Assembly (NCBI GenBank): GCA_913777465.1 | Contig: CAJYRQ010000037.1 | Location: 1 to 64,000, forward strand | Direction of reading: 5' to 3' | From: an uncultured Chryseobacterium sp. | Lineage (GTDB): Bacteria; Bacteroidota; Bacteroidia; Flavobacteriales; Weeksellaceae | Length of the DNA stretch: 64,000 nucleotides | Shown here: positions 43,906-52,639 of the stretch, in pieces | Numbering within the stretch: the stretch's first letter is position 1 | How the letters are laid out: every line of letters begins with the position of its first letter | Position numbers and translations under genes: made by a program | Notes under the pieces: model-generated | Databases searched by the model: none | Told to the model about the DNA's origin: nothing | The model's input: only the letters and a program-made list of their open reading frames with translations

Positions 43906-46900
43906 TTATTCTCTGTTTTTGATTAAAACCCATCCGGAATGGGAAACGGTCAACTGGGTTTCCGGCTCAATCCATTTCAGGATATACCAGTAGGTTCCGG
44001 TAGGAAGGGTTCTGCCGCCGGATTTTCCGTCCCAGGTGTAGGTATTATCGGAAGATTTATAAACGGAAGCACCGTAGCGGTCTGAAATTTCAATAGAAAC
44101 ATTCTTTTTTATCCTTAAATCCGAGTAATTCAGAACATCATTGATCCCGTCGCCGTTTGGGGTAATGGCATTGATGAGGTTCAGCACCAGAAATTCTTTA
44201 ACAACCGGTGAGCATCCGTCTTTTCCTAAAACATAAACGGTATGAATTCCCCTGGTAAGTCCGGTAAAAGTGTTGGAAGACTGATAATCGATTCCGTTTA
44301 ACGAATACTGATAAGGTGGGGTTCCGCCGGTTACCTGAACAGAAGCACCGGATCCGGTAACATTAATGCCGGTAATGCTCGGAGCCTGGGAAACCGTTAC
44401 ATTCACATACTGGCGGTAAGTACATCCATTGTAGCCGAGATCTACATAATAGCTTCCTGCACCTGCCTGGATCGTCTGTGAAGTTGCTCCGGTGCTCCAT
44501 GCATACGATGTGAATTCCGGTCCGGCATCCAGCAGTACTTTTTCACTGGAACAGATGACACGGTCTTTTAAAGTATCCGATTTTTTAGGTGTTTTCAAGG
44601 AGATGGTAAGCGTTCCGGTATTGGCACATTCCGTTGCGCTGACAAACCTCAGGTAAAATGTTTTCGGGGAAGCAATGGTCTGGTCGGGAGAAATGGTATT
44701 CACTCCGTTCTGGGCATCTGCCAGAGTTGCATGGAACGTTACCGTAACAGCCGGATTAACGGTGAATGCATTTTTATAATCATTTAGGTTGATATTTTCG
44801 TAACCGTTAAGATCATTGTCGCAAACCTCTGTGTTGACGGTGCTGGAAATTAAAGTCGTCCGGTTTCCAAACTTAAAGGCAATCTGTCCGAAAGCAGCGG
44901 AGCAACTTCCGCTAAGTGCATCCACTCTTACATAAACCGTTGTGCTGGCCGTATAGGTCCAGCTAGCCGGTAAAGTATTGTTGTTCCCGGCAGTGGCATC
45001 TGCCTGACTTGCATAATACCTAACATTGAAATTTGCAGAGTTGGTAACGATTTGAGGCGTGATGGCCGGAAAGTTCACGTTGATGATTCCATCGAAGTTA
45101 TCATCGCAGAGGCTGACGTTGTAATTTGCCGTATTGATGTTCGGGGAGGGTATGATGGTCAGATTGATCTGTGCAACTTTCGAACATCCTGCCGATGAAG
45201 TTACGTTGGCATAAATAATCCCTGAAGGCCCGGAGTAGGTTGCCGGATTGGTAATCTGCCCCGTCAGGTTTGAATTGGCAAAATAGGTAATGGTTATTCC
45301 GGGATCGGAGGAAATAGCGGCGGAAGTAAGGTTAAAGGTCCCGTTTCCGTTGGCGCCTGCGCAGGCTGTTAACGAACTGTTGGTCACGTTAGGCAAAGGG
45401 TTTACCGTTAAAGTAATCTGAGCGGTTTTTGAACATCCCGCCGGTGAGGTTACATTGGCATAAATAATCCCTGAAGGCCCTGAATAAGTTGCCGGATTAG
45501 TAATCTGCCCCGTCAGGTTTGAATTGGCAAAATAAGTAATGGTTACTCCCGGATCGGAAGAAACTATAGCAGAAGTAAGATTAAAGGTGCCGTTTCCATT
45601 GGTTCCGGCACAGACTGTGAGAGAACCGTTGGTCACATTTGGCAAAGGATTTACCGTTAAAGTAATCTGAGCCGTTTTTGAACATCCTGTGGAGGATGTT
45701 ACATTGGCATAAATAATTCCGGAAGGTCCTGAATAAGCTGCCGGATTGGTAATCGGTCCCGTCAGGTTTGAATTGGCAAAATAAGTAATGGTAACTCCCG
45801 GACCGGAAGAAATATTGGCTGAGGTCAGGTTAAAAGTTCCGTTCCCGTTGGCGTCTGCACAGGCCGTTAATGACGCGTTAGTAACGGTTGGTGCAGGGGT
45901 GATTGATAAAACGATCTGGGCCGTTTTCGAACATCCGTACTGGGAGGTTACATTGGCATAAATGGTTCCCGCAGGACCGGTATAAGCGGCCGGATTGGCA
46001 ATCGGTGTTCCTGTTAAAGACGGATTGGTAAAATAAGCAACTGTTGTTCCGGTATCGGGGGTAATGCTTACGGAAGTCAGGTTATATGTTCCGTTTCCGT
46101 TGGTGTCCGGACAGGAAGTCAACGAACTGTTGTTGACCTGTAAAACATTGGTGTTGATAATGATCTTAAAATATTCAAAATCAAAAGGATTTCCGTTGCC
46201 CTGGATATAATAGATAAATGAATCGGTCGTATTTGTAGTGGCAGGATTTGGCGTGTAAGTAATCTGCCCGGTTGCAGGATTCACCGTTGCGATTCCTGAT
46301 GCCGGCGGTGAAATAATGCTTGTAAGGGATGGGACAATGGTTTGCGTGGAATTTGTAAATGAAGGAGTTATTACCTTGGTATTACATGATCCGATCGTGT
46401 AGGTTGTCGTGGAAATCGGAGGACACAAAGTATAATTATACACGCTGGTTAACCGGGTTTCGCAGTTGTTTTTTGTAATCAGACAGGTGTAATCTCCTGC
46501 ACCGTATAATTCCGGATTGATGGAGAAGGTGGTTGCTCCGGCAATCGGTGTTCCGTTCAGAAACCACTGGTAGCTGTCGTAATTGTTGTCTACCTGCAAA
46601 AGGACGCCTGCATAGCAGTCGCCGGTCTTGGTAATGGCCGGTACCGAAGAGAATCCGGCAAAATATCCGCCGTAGCCCACCGCTCCGTTTCCGGCGGCAA
46701 TTCCCGCCGTTACGGGAAGTGTGGAATTAACAGTAACATTCCCCGTTACGCCCTGAATCGAATAGGTTACCCAGCCCGGGTTTCCGGTTACGGAATAAGG
46801 TCCGCTTACCGCACCGATGGGACTTCCGTTGAAGGTCACACTGGCGCCGGTCTGGGTGATGATATTCAGCTTAGTGTCAAAAGAATCGTTGCCAATTTTA

Positions 46901-48000
46901 TTAATAAATCCGATTTCGTTTATCTCTTTCGGCAGGAAGCAGCTCAGAGGAGGGATAAAATTCATTCCGCCCGTAGCATATACCGTACTGCCGGAAGTTC
47001 CTGCAAGGAGCTGATAAACGTAGACGTTGTTGGTGGCGGAAATACTCATGTTGTGATGGCCGCTTCCCTGGTTGATGTAGTTTGTCCCTTGTACAATATA
47101 ATATTGGCCGGCATTTAACATAACATTCGCCAGCAGGTTGCCGTTGACGGTAAGTTTGGTATTGTTTTCCGTCGCAATCACCAATGCCGCTTCCATTCCG
47201 GAACTGGCCGGCCCGTTTCCTTTCACCATCACGAAGTTTTTTCCCAGTCTTTCCACGGGAACCGCCTGATCCATCAGGACATCCACGTTGCTGTTATTCT
47301 GGGTGGTATAGATGCTGTTGAAATTCCCATTGGTAACGGAAATCGGTTTGTTGGAGGTGATTTTTGCCCCGACCAGCCCATTCAGGTTATTGGGGGATAA
47401 ATTGCTTTGGGCTTCGATGATATATGATTTGCCTTTGTTGATCGTGAAAGTTCTTGATGTAGCGGAAATCCCGTCGGAGAATACAACGCCAGGGTTGTAT
47501 CCCGATAATGTGACGGTGGTATTGTCTTCCGTTGCAACCACGCCGATGGTTGCATTTACATACGGTTTCGCAGTAGTATTCGGGGCCACGCCGACGAAAA
47601 AGTTTTTTCCGATGCCCGCCAGTCCTTTGGATGTAATGATTTCTGCCTGGTTGGTAACGGCAAAACGGAAATTGGCAAAGAATTTTTTGTTTCCTTTTGC
47701 ATGCAGCCCCATGTTCCGCTGGGTAAAGAGGTTCGATGGGGTAGAAGCGATCATGTAACCGTTGGGAACCGTTACCCGTACTGGATTGCCCTTGCTTACC
47801 TGTACGGTAGAGAAAACAATATTGTTGTTGGAGACCTGTACCGGAAAAGGAACCGTTTCGTTGGTGGAAAGATACAGGTAGCATTCCGGGTTTCCCTGAA
47901 GCGAGCTTGCCGACATCGGCGCAAACCAGTGCTCCGTATCCAATTGGGCATTAAAGATTAAGTAAAAAAAGGTGTAAAAGATTAGTAGAAATTTTTTCAT
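43906..48000 (-). CDS. Giant T9SS type B surface protein with four 83-residue repeats, array copy 6
   Basis: This 1364-residue protein has the same layout as copy 5. The signal peptide (FYLIFNAQ) is followed by LDTEHWFAPM, the IgGFc-binding-like region (AEIITSKGLAGIGKNFFVGV), YQWFLNGTPIAGA, and four 83-residue repeats. CDDNFDG and CDNDLNG modules, LDAGPEFTSYAWSTGATSQT and a CHU_C domain (ITPNGDGINDVLNYSDL ... GWVLIKNRE) complete it. Its middle section is almost identical to copy 5 in DNA patches, while both ends differ much more. Its second repeat has a centre (FANSNLTGP) that matches other units better than the second repeat of copy 5 does, which fits recombination among repeats. Confidence 0.88.
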   Translation of the reverse strand: MKKFLLIFYTFFYLIFNAQLDTEHWFAPMSASSLQGNPECYLYLSTNETVPFPVQVSNNNIVFSTVQVSKGNPVRVTVPNGYMIASTPSNLFTQRNMGLHAKGNKKFFANFRFAVTNQAEIITSKGLAGIGKNFFVGVAPNTTAKPYVNATIGVVATEDNTTVTLSGYNPGVVFSDGISATSRTFTINKGKSYIIEAQSNLSPNNLNGLVGAKITSNKPISVTNGNFNSIYTTQNNSNVDVLMDQAVPVERLGKNFVMVKGNGPASSGMEAALVIATENNTKLTVNGNLLANVMLNAGQYYIVQGTNYINQGSGHHNMSISATNNVYVYQLLAGTSGSTVYATGGMNFIPPLSCFLPKEINEIGFINKIGNDSFDTKLNIITQTGASVTFNGSPIGAVSGPYSVTGNPGWVTYSIQGVTGNVTVNSTLPVTAGIAAGNGAVGYGGYFAGFSSVPAITKTGDCYAGVLLQVDNNYDSYQWFLNGTPIAGATTFSINPELYGAGDYTCLITKNNCETRLTSVYNYTLCPPISTTTYTIGSCNTKVITPSFTNSTQTIVPSLTSIISPPASGIATVNPATGQITYTPNPATTNTTDSFIYYIQGNGNPFDFEYFKIIINTNVLQVNNSSLTSCPDTNGNGTYNLTSVSITPDTGTTVAYFTNPSLTGTPIANPAAYTGPAGTIYANVTSQYGCSKTAQIVLSITPAPTVTNASLTACADANGNGTFNLTSANISSGPGVTITYFANSNLTGPITNPAAYSGPSGIIYANVTSSTGCSKTAQITLTVNPLPNVTNGSLTVCAGTNGNGTFNLTSAIVSSDPGVTITYFANSNLTGQITNPATYSGPSGIIYANVTSPAGCSKTAQITLTVNPLPNVTNSSLTACAGANGNGTFNLTSAAISSDPGITITYFANSNLTGQITNPATYSGPSGIIYANVTSSAGCSKVAQINLTIIPSPNINTANYNVSLCDDNFDGIINVNFPAITPQIVTNSANFNVRYYASQADATAGNNNTLPASWTYTASTTVYVRVDALSGSCSAAFGQIAFKFGNRTTLISSTVNTEVCDNDLNGYENINLNDYKNAFTVNPAVTVTFHATLADAQNGVNTISPDQTIASPKTFYLRFVSATECANTGTLTISLKTPKKSDTLKDRVICSSEKVLLDAGPEFTSYAWSTGATSQTIQAGAGSYYVDLGYNGCTYRQYVNVTVSQAPSITGINVTGSGASVQVTGGTPPYQYSLNGIDYQSSNTFTGLTRGIHTVYVLGKDGCSPVVKEFLVLNLINAITPNGDGINDVLNYSDLRIKKNVSIEISDRYGASVYKSSDNTYTWDGKSGGRTLPTGTYWYILKWIEPETQLTVSHSGWVLIKNRE
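44881..45006 (-). repeat. Patch nearly identical to 40576-40701 in array copy 5
   Basis: See the copy 5 patch. The 126-bp tract is bordered by diverged sequence, the pattern left by gene conversion. Confidence 0.7.
45142..46137 (-). repeat. Four tandem 83-residue repeats in array copy 6
   Basis: The region is 996 bp with unit openings SLTSCPDTNGNG, SLTACADANGNG, SLTVCAGTNGNG and SLTACAGANGNG. Unit order matches copy 5 one to one. Confidence 0.8.
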
Positions 48001-48019
48001 GTCTAATAATAAAGGGCTG

Positions 48020-48027
48020 CAAATTTA
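48020..48027 (-). promoter_or_regulatory. -7 box of array copy 6
   Basis: TAAATTTG on the minus strand lies 19 nt before the ATG at 48000. Confidence 0.6.
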
Positions 48028-48312
48028 AACATTAATAATGGGCTTTTGGTTTAAATTTTACTTCAAAATATGTTAATTCATGAAATTATTAAATATTTAA
48101 TAATCTGTTAATATTCCGATAATCTGATAATTCAATTAGCAGGCTGGAAGAGGGGAGCGTGATGATGGAAGTTGATCCAATAAACATTACTTCCCAGAGA
48201 TTATTATTTAATGAAATCTGTTTAAAATCCTGTCTTATTTAACGGATTTCTACTTATTAAATGACCAATAAGATATGAATAGAGTCTGATTCCCTTTAAT
48301 CGGGCATAAGAA
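48028..48312. other. Gene-free spacer between tsf and array copy 6
   Basis: No supported gene. It holds the second copy of the dispersed repeat (48141-48173). A 26-codon frame starting in that repeat has no support as a gene. The rest is AT-rich. Confidence 0.45.
48141..48173 (+). repeat. Dispersed intergenic repeat, copy 2
   Basis: It begins AGGCTGGAAGAGGGGAGC and matches 9481-9513 at 29 of 33 positions in the same orientation. Confidence 0.55.
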
Positions 48313-48339
48313 AATCCCGGTGATAAAATCACCGGGATT
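48313..48339 (-). terminator. Terminator after tsf
   Basis: The arms AATCCCGGTGAT and ATCACCGGGATT (12 bp) enclose an AAA loop, 23 nt after the tsf stop. Confidence 0.8.
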
Positions 48340-48361
48340 CTGTATCTTCAATCTAAAAAGA

Positions 48362-49186
48362 TTATAAGCTTACTCTTACAAATCCTGTTACTTTTAGGTC
48401 TCCGTTTACAGATTTTACATAATCGGCAACAGACATGCTGCTGTCTTTAATGAAATCCTGGTGTACCAAAGTATTGTCTTTGTAGAATCTCTGCATTTTA
48501 CCTTTAAGGATGTTGTCGATAATGTTTGCAGGCTTCCCTTCTTCCGTAAGTTTATGTCTTTCGATTTCCAGTTCTTTATCGATGGTAGCCTGAGAAACAG
48601 CGTTCTCATCAAGAGCGATCGGGTTCATGGCAGCTACCTGCATAGAAACCGCTTTAGCTGCTTCGCTTGCTCCTTCTACGTTTGCAGAAAGCGAAGTGAT
48701 GGAAGCGATTTTGTTTCCTGCGTGGATGTAAGCACCTAAGAAAGGACCTTCGATTCTTTCAAATGCTCCGATCTCGATTTTCTCACCGATAACTCCGGTC
48801 TGCTCGATTAATTTTTCAGCAACCGTAAGTCCGTGGAAATCGGTAGCCAGTAATTCTTCTTTTGTTGCTGCGAAAATTGCCATTTCAGCCAATTCGTAAG
48901 CCAACTCGATGAACGCTTCGTTTTTAGCAACGAAATCGGTCTCACAGTTTAGAGAGATTACAACCCCTAAAGTGCTGTCTTCGTTTACTCTTGCGATTAC
49001 CGCTCCTTCGGTAGACTCTCTGTCTGCTCTGTTAGCCGCAACTTTCTGTCCTTTTTTTCTAAGGATGTCTACTGCTTTTTCGAAATCTCCTTCAGCTTCT
49101 ACTAAAGCTTTTTTGCAGTCCATCATACCTGCACCTGTTTGGTTTCTCAATTTTGCTACGTCTGCAGCAGCTGGTGTATAAGACAT
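48362..49186 (-). CDS. tsf: Translation elongation factor Ts
   Basis: EF-Ts exchanges GDP for GTP on EF-Tu. This 274-residue protein has the N-terminal UBA-like helix bundle (LRNQTGAGMMDCKKALVEAE) and the core EF-Tu contact motif NCETDFVAKNEAF. The C-terminal dimerisation region follows (IDNILKGKMQRFYKDN). The gene has its own -7 box and terminator. It normally follows rpsB in one operon. Here rpsB ends at 22589 on the plus strand and tsf lies 26 kb away on the minus strand. Confidence 0.97.
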   Translation of the reverse strand: MSYTPAAADVAKLRNQTGAGMMDCKKALVEAEGDFEKAVDILRKKGQKVAANRADRESTEGAVIARVNEDSTLGVVISLNCETDFVAKNEAFIELAYELAEMAIFAATKEELLATDFHGLTVAEKLIEQTGVIGEKIEIGAFERIEGPFLGAYIHAGNKIASITSLSANVEGASEAAKAVSMQVAAMNPIALDENAVSQATIDKELEIERHKLTEEGKPANIIDNILKGKMQRFYKDNTLVHQDFIKDSSMSVADYVKSVNGDLKVTGFVRVSL

Positions 49187-49248
49187 AATATCTATTATTT
49201 TTTTATTTAAGGTTTAGTATTAATTTTTAGCTTAATTTTAAAGCGATG

Positions 49249-49256
49249 CAAAGATA
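49249..49256 (-). promoter_or_regulatory. -7 box of tsf
   Basis: TATCTTTG on the minus strand, about 62 nt before the ATG, gives tsf a promoter independent of rpsB. Confidence 0.55.
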
Positions 49257-49331
49257 ATGATTTTAATGATAAACTAAAAAATGACTTTTTGCGTTATTTG
49301 TATATTTAATAAAATTTTAAATGTTTGCTTA

Positions 49332-50033
49332 ATGAAAAAAATATTCCTCCTCATATTTCTATGCATTTTTACCCTCGGTTTTTCTCAAAAAAAGAAAAAA
49401 ACGAAATCCAAAGCCATCGTAGAAAAGGAAACCGCGATCATCTACACCGAGAATGATGCGGAAACAACAGCCGAAGCCAGGGTCGTAGCGGGCTTCCTGA
49501 AACAGAATCCCGGACACGCCAAAACCGATTATTTCAAAAAGAAACTCATCCAGATGATCATGGCCAACAATTCTCCGGAAGCCAAGCCAACCATTAAAAC
49601 GGTGAGCGAAGACAAAATCCGGCAGTTGGTGCTGGATAACAACAAACTGAATAACGCCAAGACCATCGCTGCTGCCGGTGCCGCAAACACCGAAAGAACC
49701 GTGAACTATGCCGGTGCTTCCGGAACCAGCAAAAAATCTTCCGGAGCCAGCGAGCAGAATAAGAAGACCGCGGCCATGCTAACCCATCTTTTCAACAACG
49801 ACCCGATGGATAAGGAAGCCTACATCAACATTAAAAACCGTTCGAAATGCCGGCTGATCGTAAAAATAAACGGGAAAAAGTATTATAACCTGGATGTCCC
49901 GCCTAATGGGCAGAATTTCCTGCTGGTGGAAAAAGGGGAATATGTTCTTACCACCATGGTCTGCGATGCCAAGTATTCTTCTATCAAGAAAATTAATAAG
50001 GATATTGAAATCGAGCTGAATCTGAGTGAGTAG
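49332..50033 (+). CDS. Secreted protein of the local family, copy 4
   Basis: This 233-residue protein starts at ATG 49332 (MKKIFLLIFLCIFTLGFSQ) with a signal peptide. The mature part is Lys-rich. It includes a looser version of the N-terminal module (VVAGFLKQNPGHAKTDYFKK), an Ala/Ser/Thr-rich linker, then the family domain: KKTAAMLTHLFNNDPMDKE, NIKNRSKCRLIVKINGKKYY and MVCDAKYSSIKK with the two conserved cysteines. It is the only copy on the plus strand and lies just outside tsf, while copies 1-3 lie at the opposite end of the minus-strand block. No good promoter box was found. Function is unknown. Confidence 0.75.
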   Translation: MKKIFLLIFLCIFTLGFSQKKKKTKSKAIVEKETAIIYTENDAETTAEARVVAGFLKQNPGHAKTDYFKKKLIQMIMANNSPEAKPTIKTVSEDKIRQLVLDNNKLNNAKTIAAAGAANTERTVNYAGASGTSKKSSGASEQNKKTAAMLTHLFNNDPMDKEAYINIKNRSKCRLIVKINGKKYYNLDVPPNGQNFLLVEKGEYVLTTMVCDAKYSSIKKINKDIEIELNLSE

Positions 50034-50043
50034 GTTATAAAAG

Positions 50044-50074
50044 AGCGGTTAAGAATTTTTCTTAACCGCTTTTT
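50044..50074. terminator. Bidirectional terminator between copy 4 and accA
   Basis: The arms AGCGGTTAAGAA and TTCTTAACCGCT (12 bp) enclose a TTT loop and run into TTTT. They serve two converging genes. Confidence 0.8.
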
Positions 50075-50077
50075 GTT

Positions 50078-51034
50078 TTATCCTTTAAATTGCCCCATGG
50101 CAATAAATTTGTCCTGTCTCTGGGTTTCCAGCTCTTTTCCTGTGAATTTTGAAAAGGCTTTGATATTCTGTAATATCGAGCTTTTCAGGTTTAGGTAGGT
50201 GGTCTGGGGATCGTAATGTGCTCCGCCCAGCGGTTCTTCTACAATGCCGTCGATGAATTTCTCTCTTAAAGCATCTTTCGGGGTAAGATTCAGGGCGTTG
50301 GCCGCGTCTTCCTTGTGGTCCCAGTTTCTCCAGAGGATAGAAGAGCAGCTTTCCGGCGCAATTACCGTATACCAGGTGTTCTCCAACATGTATACTTTGT
50401 TTCCGACACCGATGCCCAATGCCCCGCCGCTGGCGCCTTCACCGATAATGTAGGTGAAAATAGGCGTTTTCAGCATCGTCATTTCGAAAATGTTTCGGGC
50501 AATGGCTTCACCCTGTCCTCTTTCTTCTGCTTCAAGTCCCGGATAAGCTCCCGGTGTATCCACTAATGTTACTACAGGAACTCTGAATTTTTCAGCAAGC
50601 TTCATCAGGCGTAAAGCTTTCCGGTATCCTTCAGGATTTGGCATTCCGAATCTGCGGTGTTGTCTTTCTTTGGTGGTTCTTCCCTTCTGGGTACCGATGA
50701 TCATTACTTTCTGGCCGTCAAGGGTAGCCAAACCGCCGATCATAGCCGGATCATCCGCGAAATTCCGGTCGCCGTGAAGTTCCAGGAAGCTTCCTTTATC
50801 CACCATTCCGTTTATATAGTCCAAAGTGTAAGGACGATCCGGATGACGGGAAAGCTGTACTCTCTGCCAAGGGGTAAGATTTCCATAGATCTCTTTTTTC
50901 TTTTCTATGATTTTATCCTCGATCTGGCTGCATGCTAATTTTACATCAACACCACTTTCTTCTCCTACTAAAGAACAGGTTTGGTATTGGTCCATTAATT
51001 CTTTTATAGGAAGTTCGAAACTTAAATATTCCAT
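50078..51034 (-). CDS. accA: Acetyl-CoA carboxylase carboxyltransferase subunit alpha
   Basis: AccA, with AccD, transfers the carboxyl group from biotin to acetyl-CoA, making malonyl-CoA for fatty acid synthesis. This 318-residue protein has the family features: an N-terminal helical part ([12 protein letters not shown]), [56 protein letters not shown], and [20 protein letters not shown] with the oxyanion-hole glycines. The length is normal. The minus-strand -7 box TAAATTTG at 51057-51064 gives it its own promoter. Confidence 0.96.
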   Translation of the reverse strand: MEYLSFELPIKELMDQYQTCSLVGEESGVDVKLACSQIEDKIIEKKKEIYGNLTPWQRVQLSRHPDRPYTLDYINGMVDKGSFLELHGDRNFADDPAMIGGLATLDGQKVMIIGTQKGRTTKERQHRRFGMPNPEGYRKALRLMKLAEKFRVPVVTLVDTPGAYPGLEAEERGQGEAIARNIFEMTMLKTPIFTYIIGEGASGGALGIGVGNKVYMLENTWYTVIAPESCSSILWRNWDHKEDAANALNLTPKDALREKFIDGIVEEPLGGAHYDPQTTYLNLKSSILQNIKAFSKFTGKELETQRQDKFIAMGQFKG

Positions 51035-51056
51035 TCTTGAAGTAAATTAAATCTTT

Positions 51057-51064
51057 CAAATTTA
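51057..51064 (-). promoter_or_regulatory. -7 box of accA
   Basis: TAAATTTG on the minus strand lies 22 nt before the accA ATG. Confidence 0.55.
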
Positions 51065-51081
51065 TGAAAAATTATCAAAAT

Positions 51082-52587
51082 CTATTTAAAATTATTCACG
51101 GCATTGTTTATACGGGCAGTAGTTTCCTCTTTTCCAAGAAGTTCCATAATATCCGGAACGTCCGGTCCTTTCAGTTCGCCTACCAGGGATAATCTCAGCG
51201 GCATCATCACTTTACCCATCCCCAGGCCTTTATTTTCCGCAAAATCATGAATGGCCTGCTTTAGATTTTCAGCACTGAATTCTACGGTTTCCAGTTGTTG
51301 GGCAAGCTCCTGTAAATTTCCGGAAGTTTCTTCGTTCCATGCTTTTTTGGCAGCTTTTTCATCGTAAGATACCGGGGCTTCAAAGAAAAATTTCCCGTTT
51401 TCATAAATGTCTTTCGGGAAAGTGGCCCTTTCTTTCATCAGGTGAATCACTTTCAGTAATTTATCATCGGGAAGCGTCAGGTTTAATTCTGAGCTTTTTA
51501 AAATCTGAAGTAAGTCTTCATCCGATTTCTGCTGCATATACTGATGGTTGAACCATTCCGCTTTTTCTTTGCTGAATCTGGCGCCGGCTTTATGAACTTT
51601 ATTCAGATCAAATTCTCTGGCCATTTCGTCCAGTGATAATATTTCCTTATCGTCTGCGGGAGACCAGCCCAACAGGGCTACCATATTGATGAAAGCTTCA
51701 GGAAGATAGCCGCTTTCACGGTATCCTTTGGAAACATTTCCTGTGGCAGGATCCGTAAAATTCAGCGGGAATACCGGAAATCCGAATTTGTCGCCATCCC
51801 TTTTGCTCAGTTTTCCTTTGCCTTCCGGTTTTAAGATCAGGGAAAGGTGGGCAAACTGAGGGGCCTGCCAGTTCATGGCCTCATATAATAAGGTATGCAG
51901 GCCTAAAGAAGGCAGCCATTCTTCACCGCGGATCACGTGGGAAATTTCCATTTCATGGTCGTCGATGATGTTGGCGAAGTGGTAGGTTGGCATTCCATCG
52001 TTCTTCACCAGAACCTTATCGTCTAAAGTATTGGTATTCACGGAGAATTTTCCACGAATGATATCTTCAAGGTTCAAGGTACGGTCTACCGGCATTCTGA
52101 AGCGCACCACATAAGGCGTTTTTTCATCCAGCAACTGCTGAACTTCTTCTTCAGAAAGCGTCAGGCTGTTTCTCAGCTGGTTTCTGGTTTTGTTATCATA
52201 AGAAAAAACATCGCCTCTTGCTTCATATTCGGCACGGATCGCATCCAGTTCTTCTGCTGTATCAAAAGCGATATAGGCATAATCCGTTTTTAAGATCTGC
52301 TCGGTGTATCGGTCGTAGATGTCTCTTCTTTCGGATTGTCTGTACGGAGCAAATTTTCCTCCTTTCTTAGGACTTTCATCGGCAATGATTCCACACCATT
52401 CAAGGGCTTCCTCAATATATTCTTCCGCTCCTTCCACATATCTAGCGGTATCTGTATCTTCTATTCTTAATACAAATTCACCGCCCTGGTTTTTAGCAAA
52501 AAGATAATCATATAATGCCGTTCTTACGCCGCCCAAATGTAAAGGTCCCGTAGGACTCGGAGCAAAACGTACTCTTACTTTGTCCAT
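51082..52587 (-). CDS. gltX: Glutamate--tRNA ligase
   Basis: GltX charges tRNA-Glu with glutamate. This 501-residue class I synthetase has the HIGH-type motif PSPTGPLHLGGVRTALYDYL near the N-terminus, the FVLRIEDTDTARY segment, and the KMSKS-type motif GKLSKRDGDKFGFP. The C-terminal anticodon-binding helices follow. The start is ATG 52587 (MDKVRVRFAPSP). The -7 box TAACTTTG occupies 52606-52613, which excludes an in-frame TTG at 52608. No terminator separates it from accA downstream. Confidence 0.97.
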   Translation of the reverse strand: MDKVRVRFAPSPTGPLHLGGVRTALYDYLFAKNQGGEFVLRIEDTDTARYVEGAEEYIEEALEWCGIIADESPKKGGKFAPYRQSERRDIYDRYTEQILKTDYAYIAFDTAEELDAIRAEYEARGDVFSYDNKTRNQLRNSLTLSEEEVQQLLDEKTPYVVRFRMPVDRTLNLEDIIRGKFSVNTNTLDDKVLVKNDGMPTYHFANIIDDHEMEISHVIRGEEWLPSLGLHTLLYEAMNWQAPQFAHLSLILKPEGKGKLSKRDGDKFGFPVFPLNFTDPATGNVSKGYRESGYLPEAFINMVALLGWSPADDKEILSLDEMAREFDLNKVHKAGARFSKEKAEWFNHQYMQQKSDEDLLQILKSSELNLTLPDDKLLKVIHLMKERATFPKDIYENGKFFFEAPVSYDEKAAKKAWNEETSGNLQELAQQLETVEFSAENLKQAIHDFAENKGLGMGKVMMPLRLSLVGELKGPDVPDIMELLGKEETTARINNAVNNFK

Positions 52588-52605
52588 TTCAATTTTATTT
52601 TGGTG

Positions 52606-52613
52606 CAAAGTTA
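52606..52613 (-). promoter_or_regulatory. -7 box of gltX
   Basis: TAACTTTG on the minus strand lies 18 nt before the ATG at 52587 and fixes the start. Confidence 0.6.
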
Positions 52614-52639
52614 AGGGACTTCCGCTAAAAAAAGGAATT

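Noticed and set aside
40837-46137. CRISPR-like array in the repeated region
   Set aside because: The repeats are 249-bp in-frame coding units without spacers; they encode protein domains.
48159-48240. 26-codon frame starting in the dispersed repeat
   Set aside because: It starts inside a non-coding repeat and shows no known motif or promoter.
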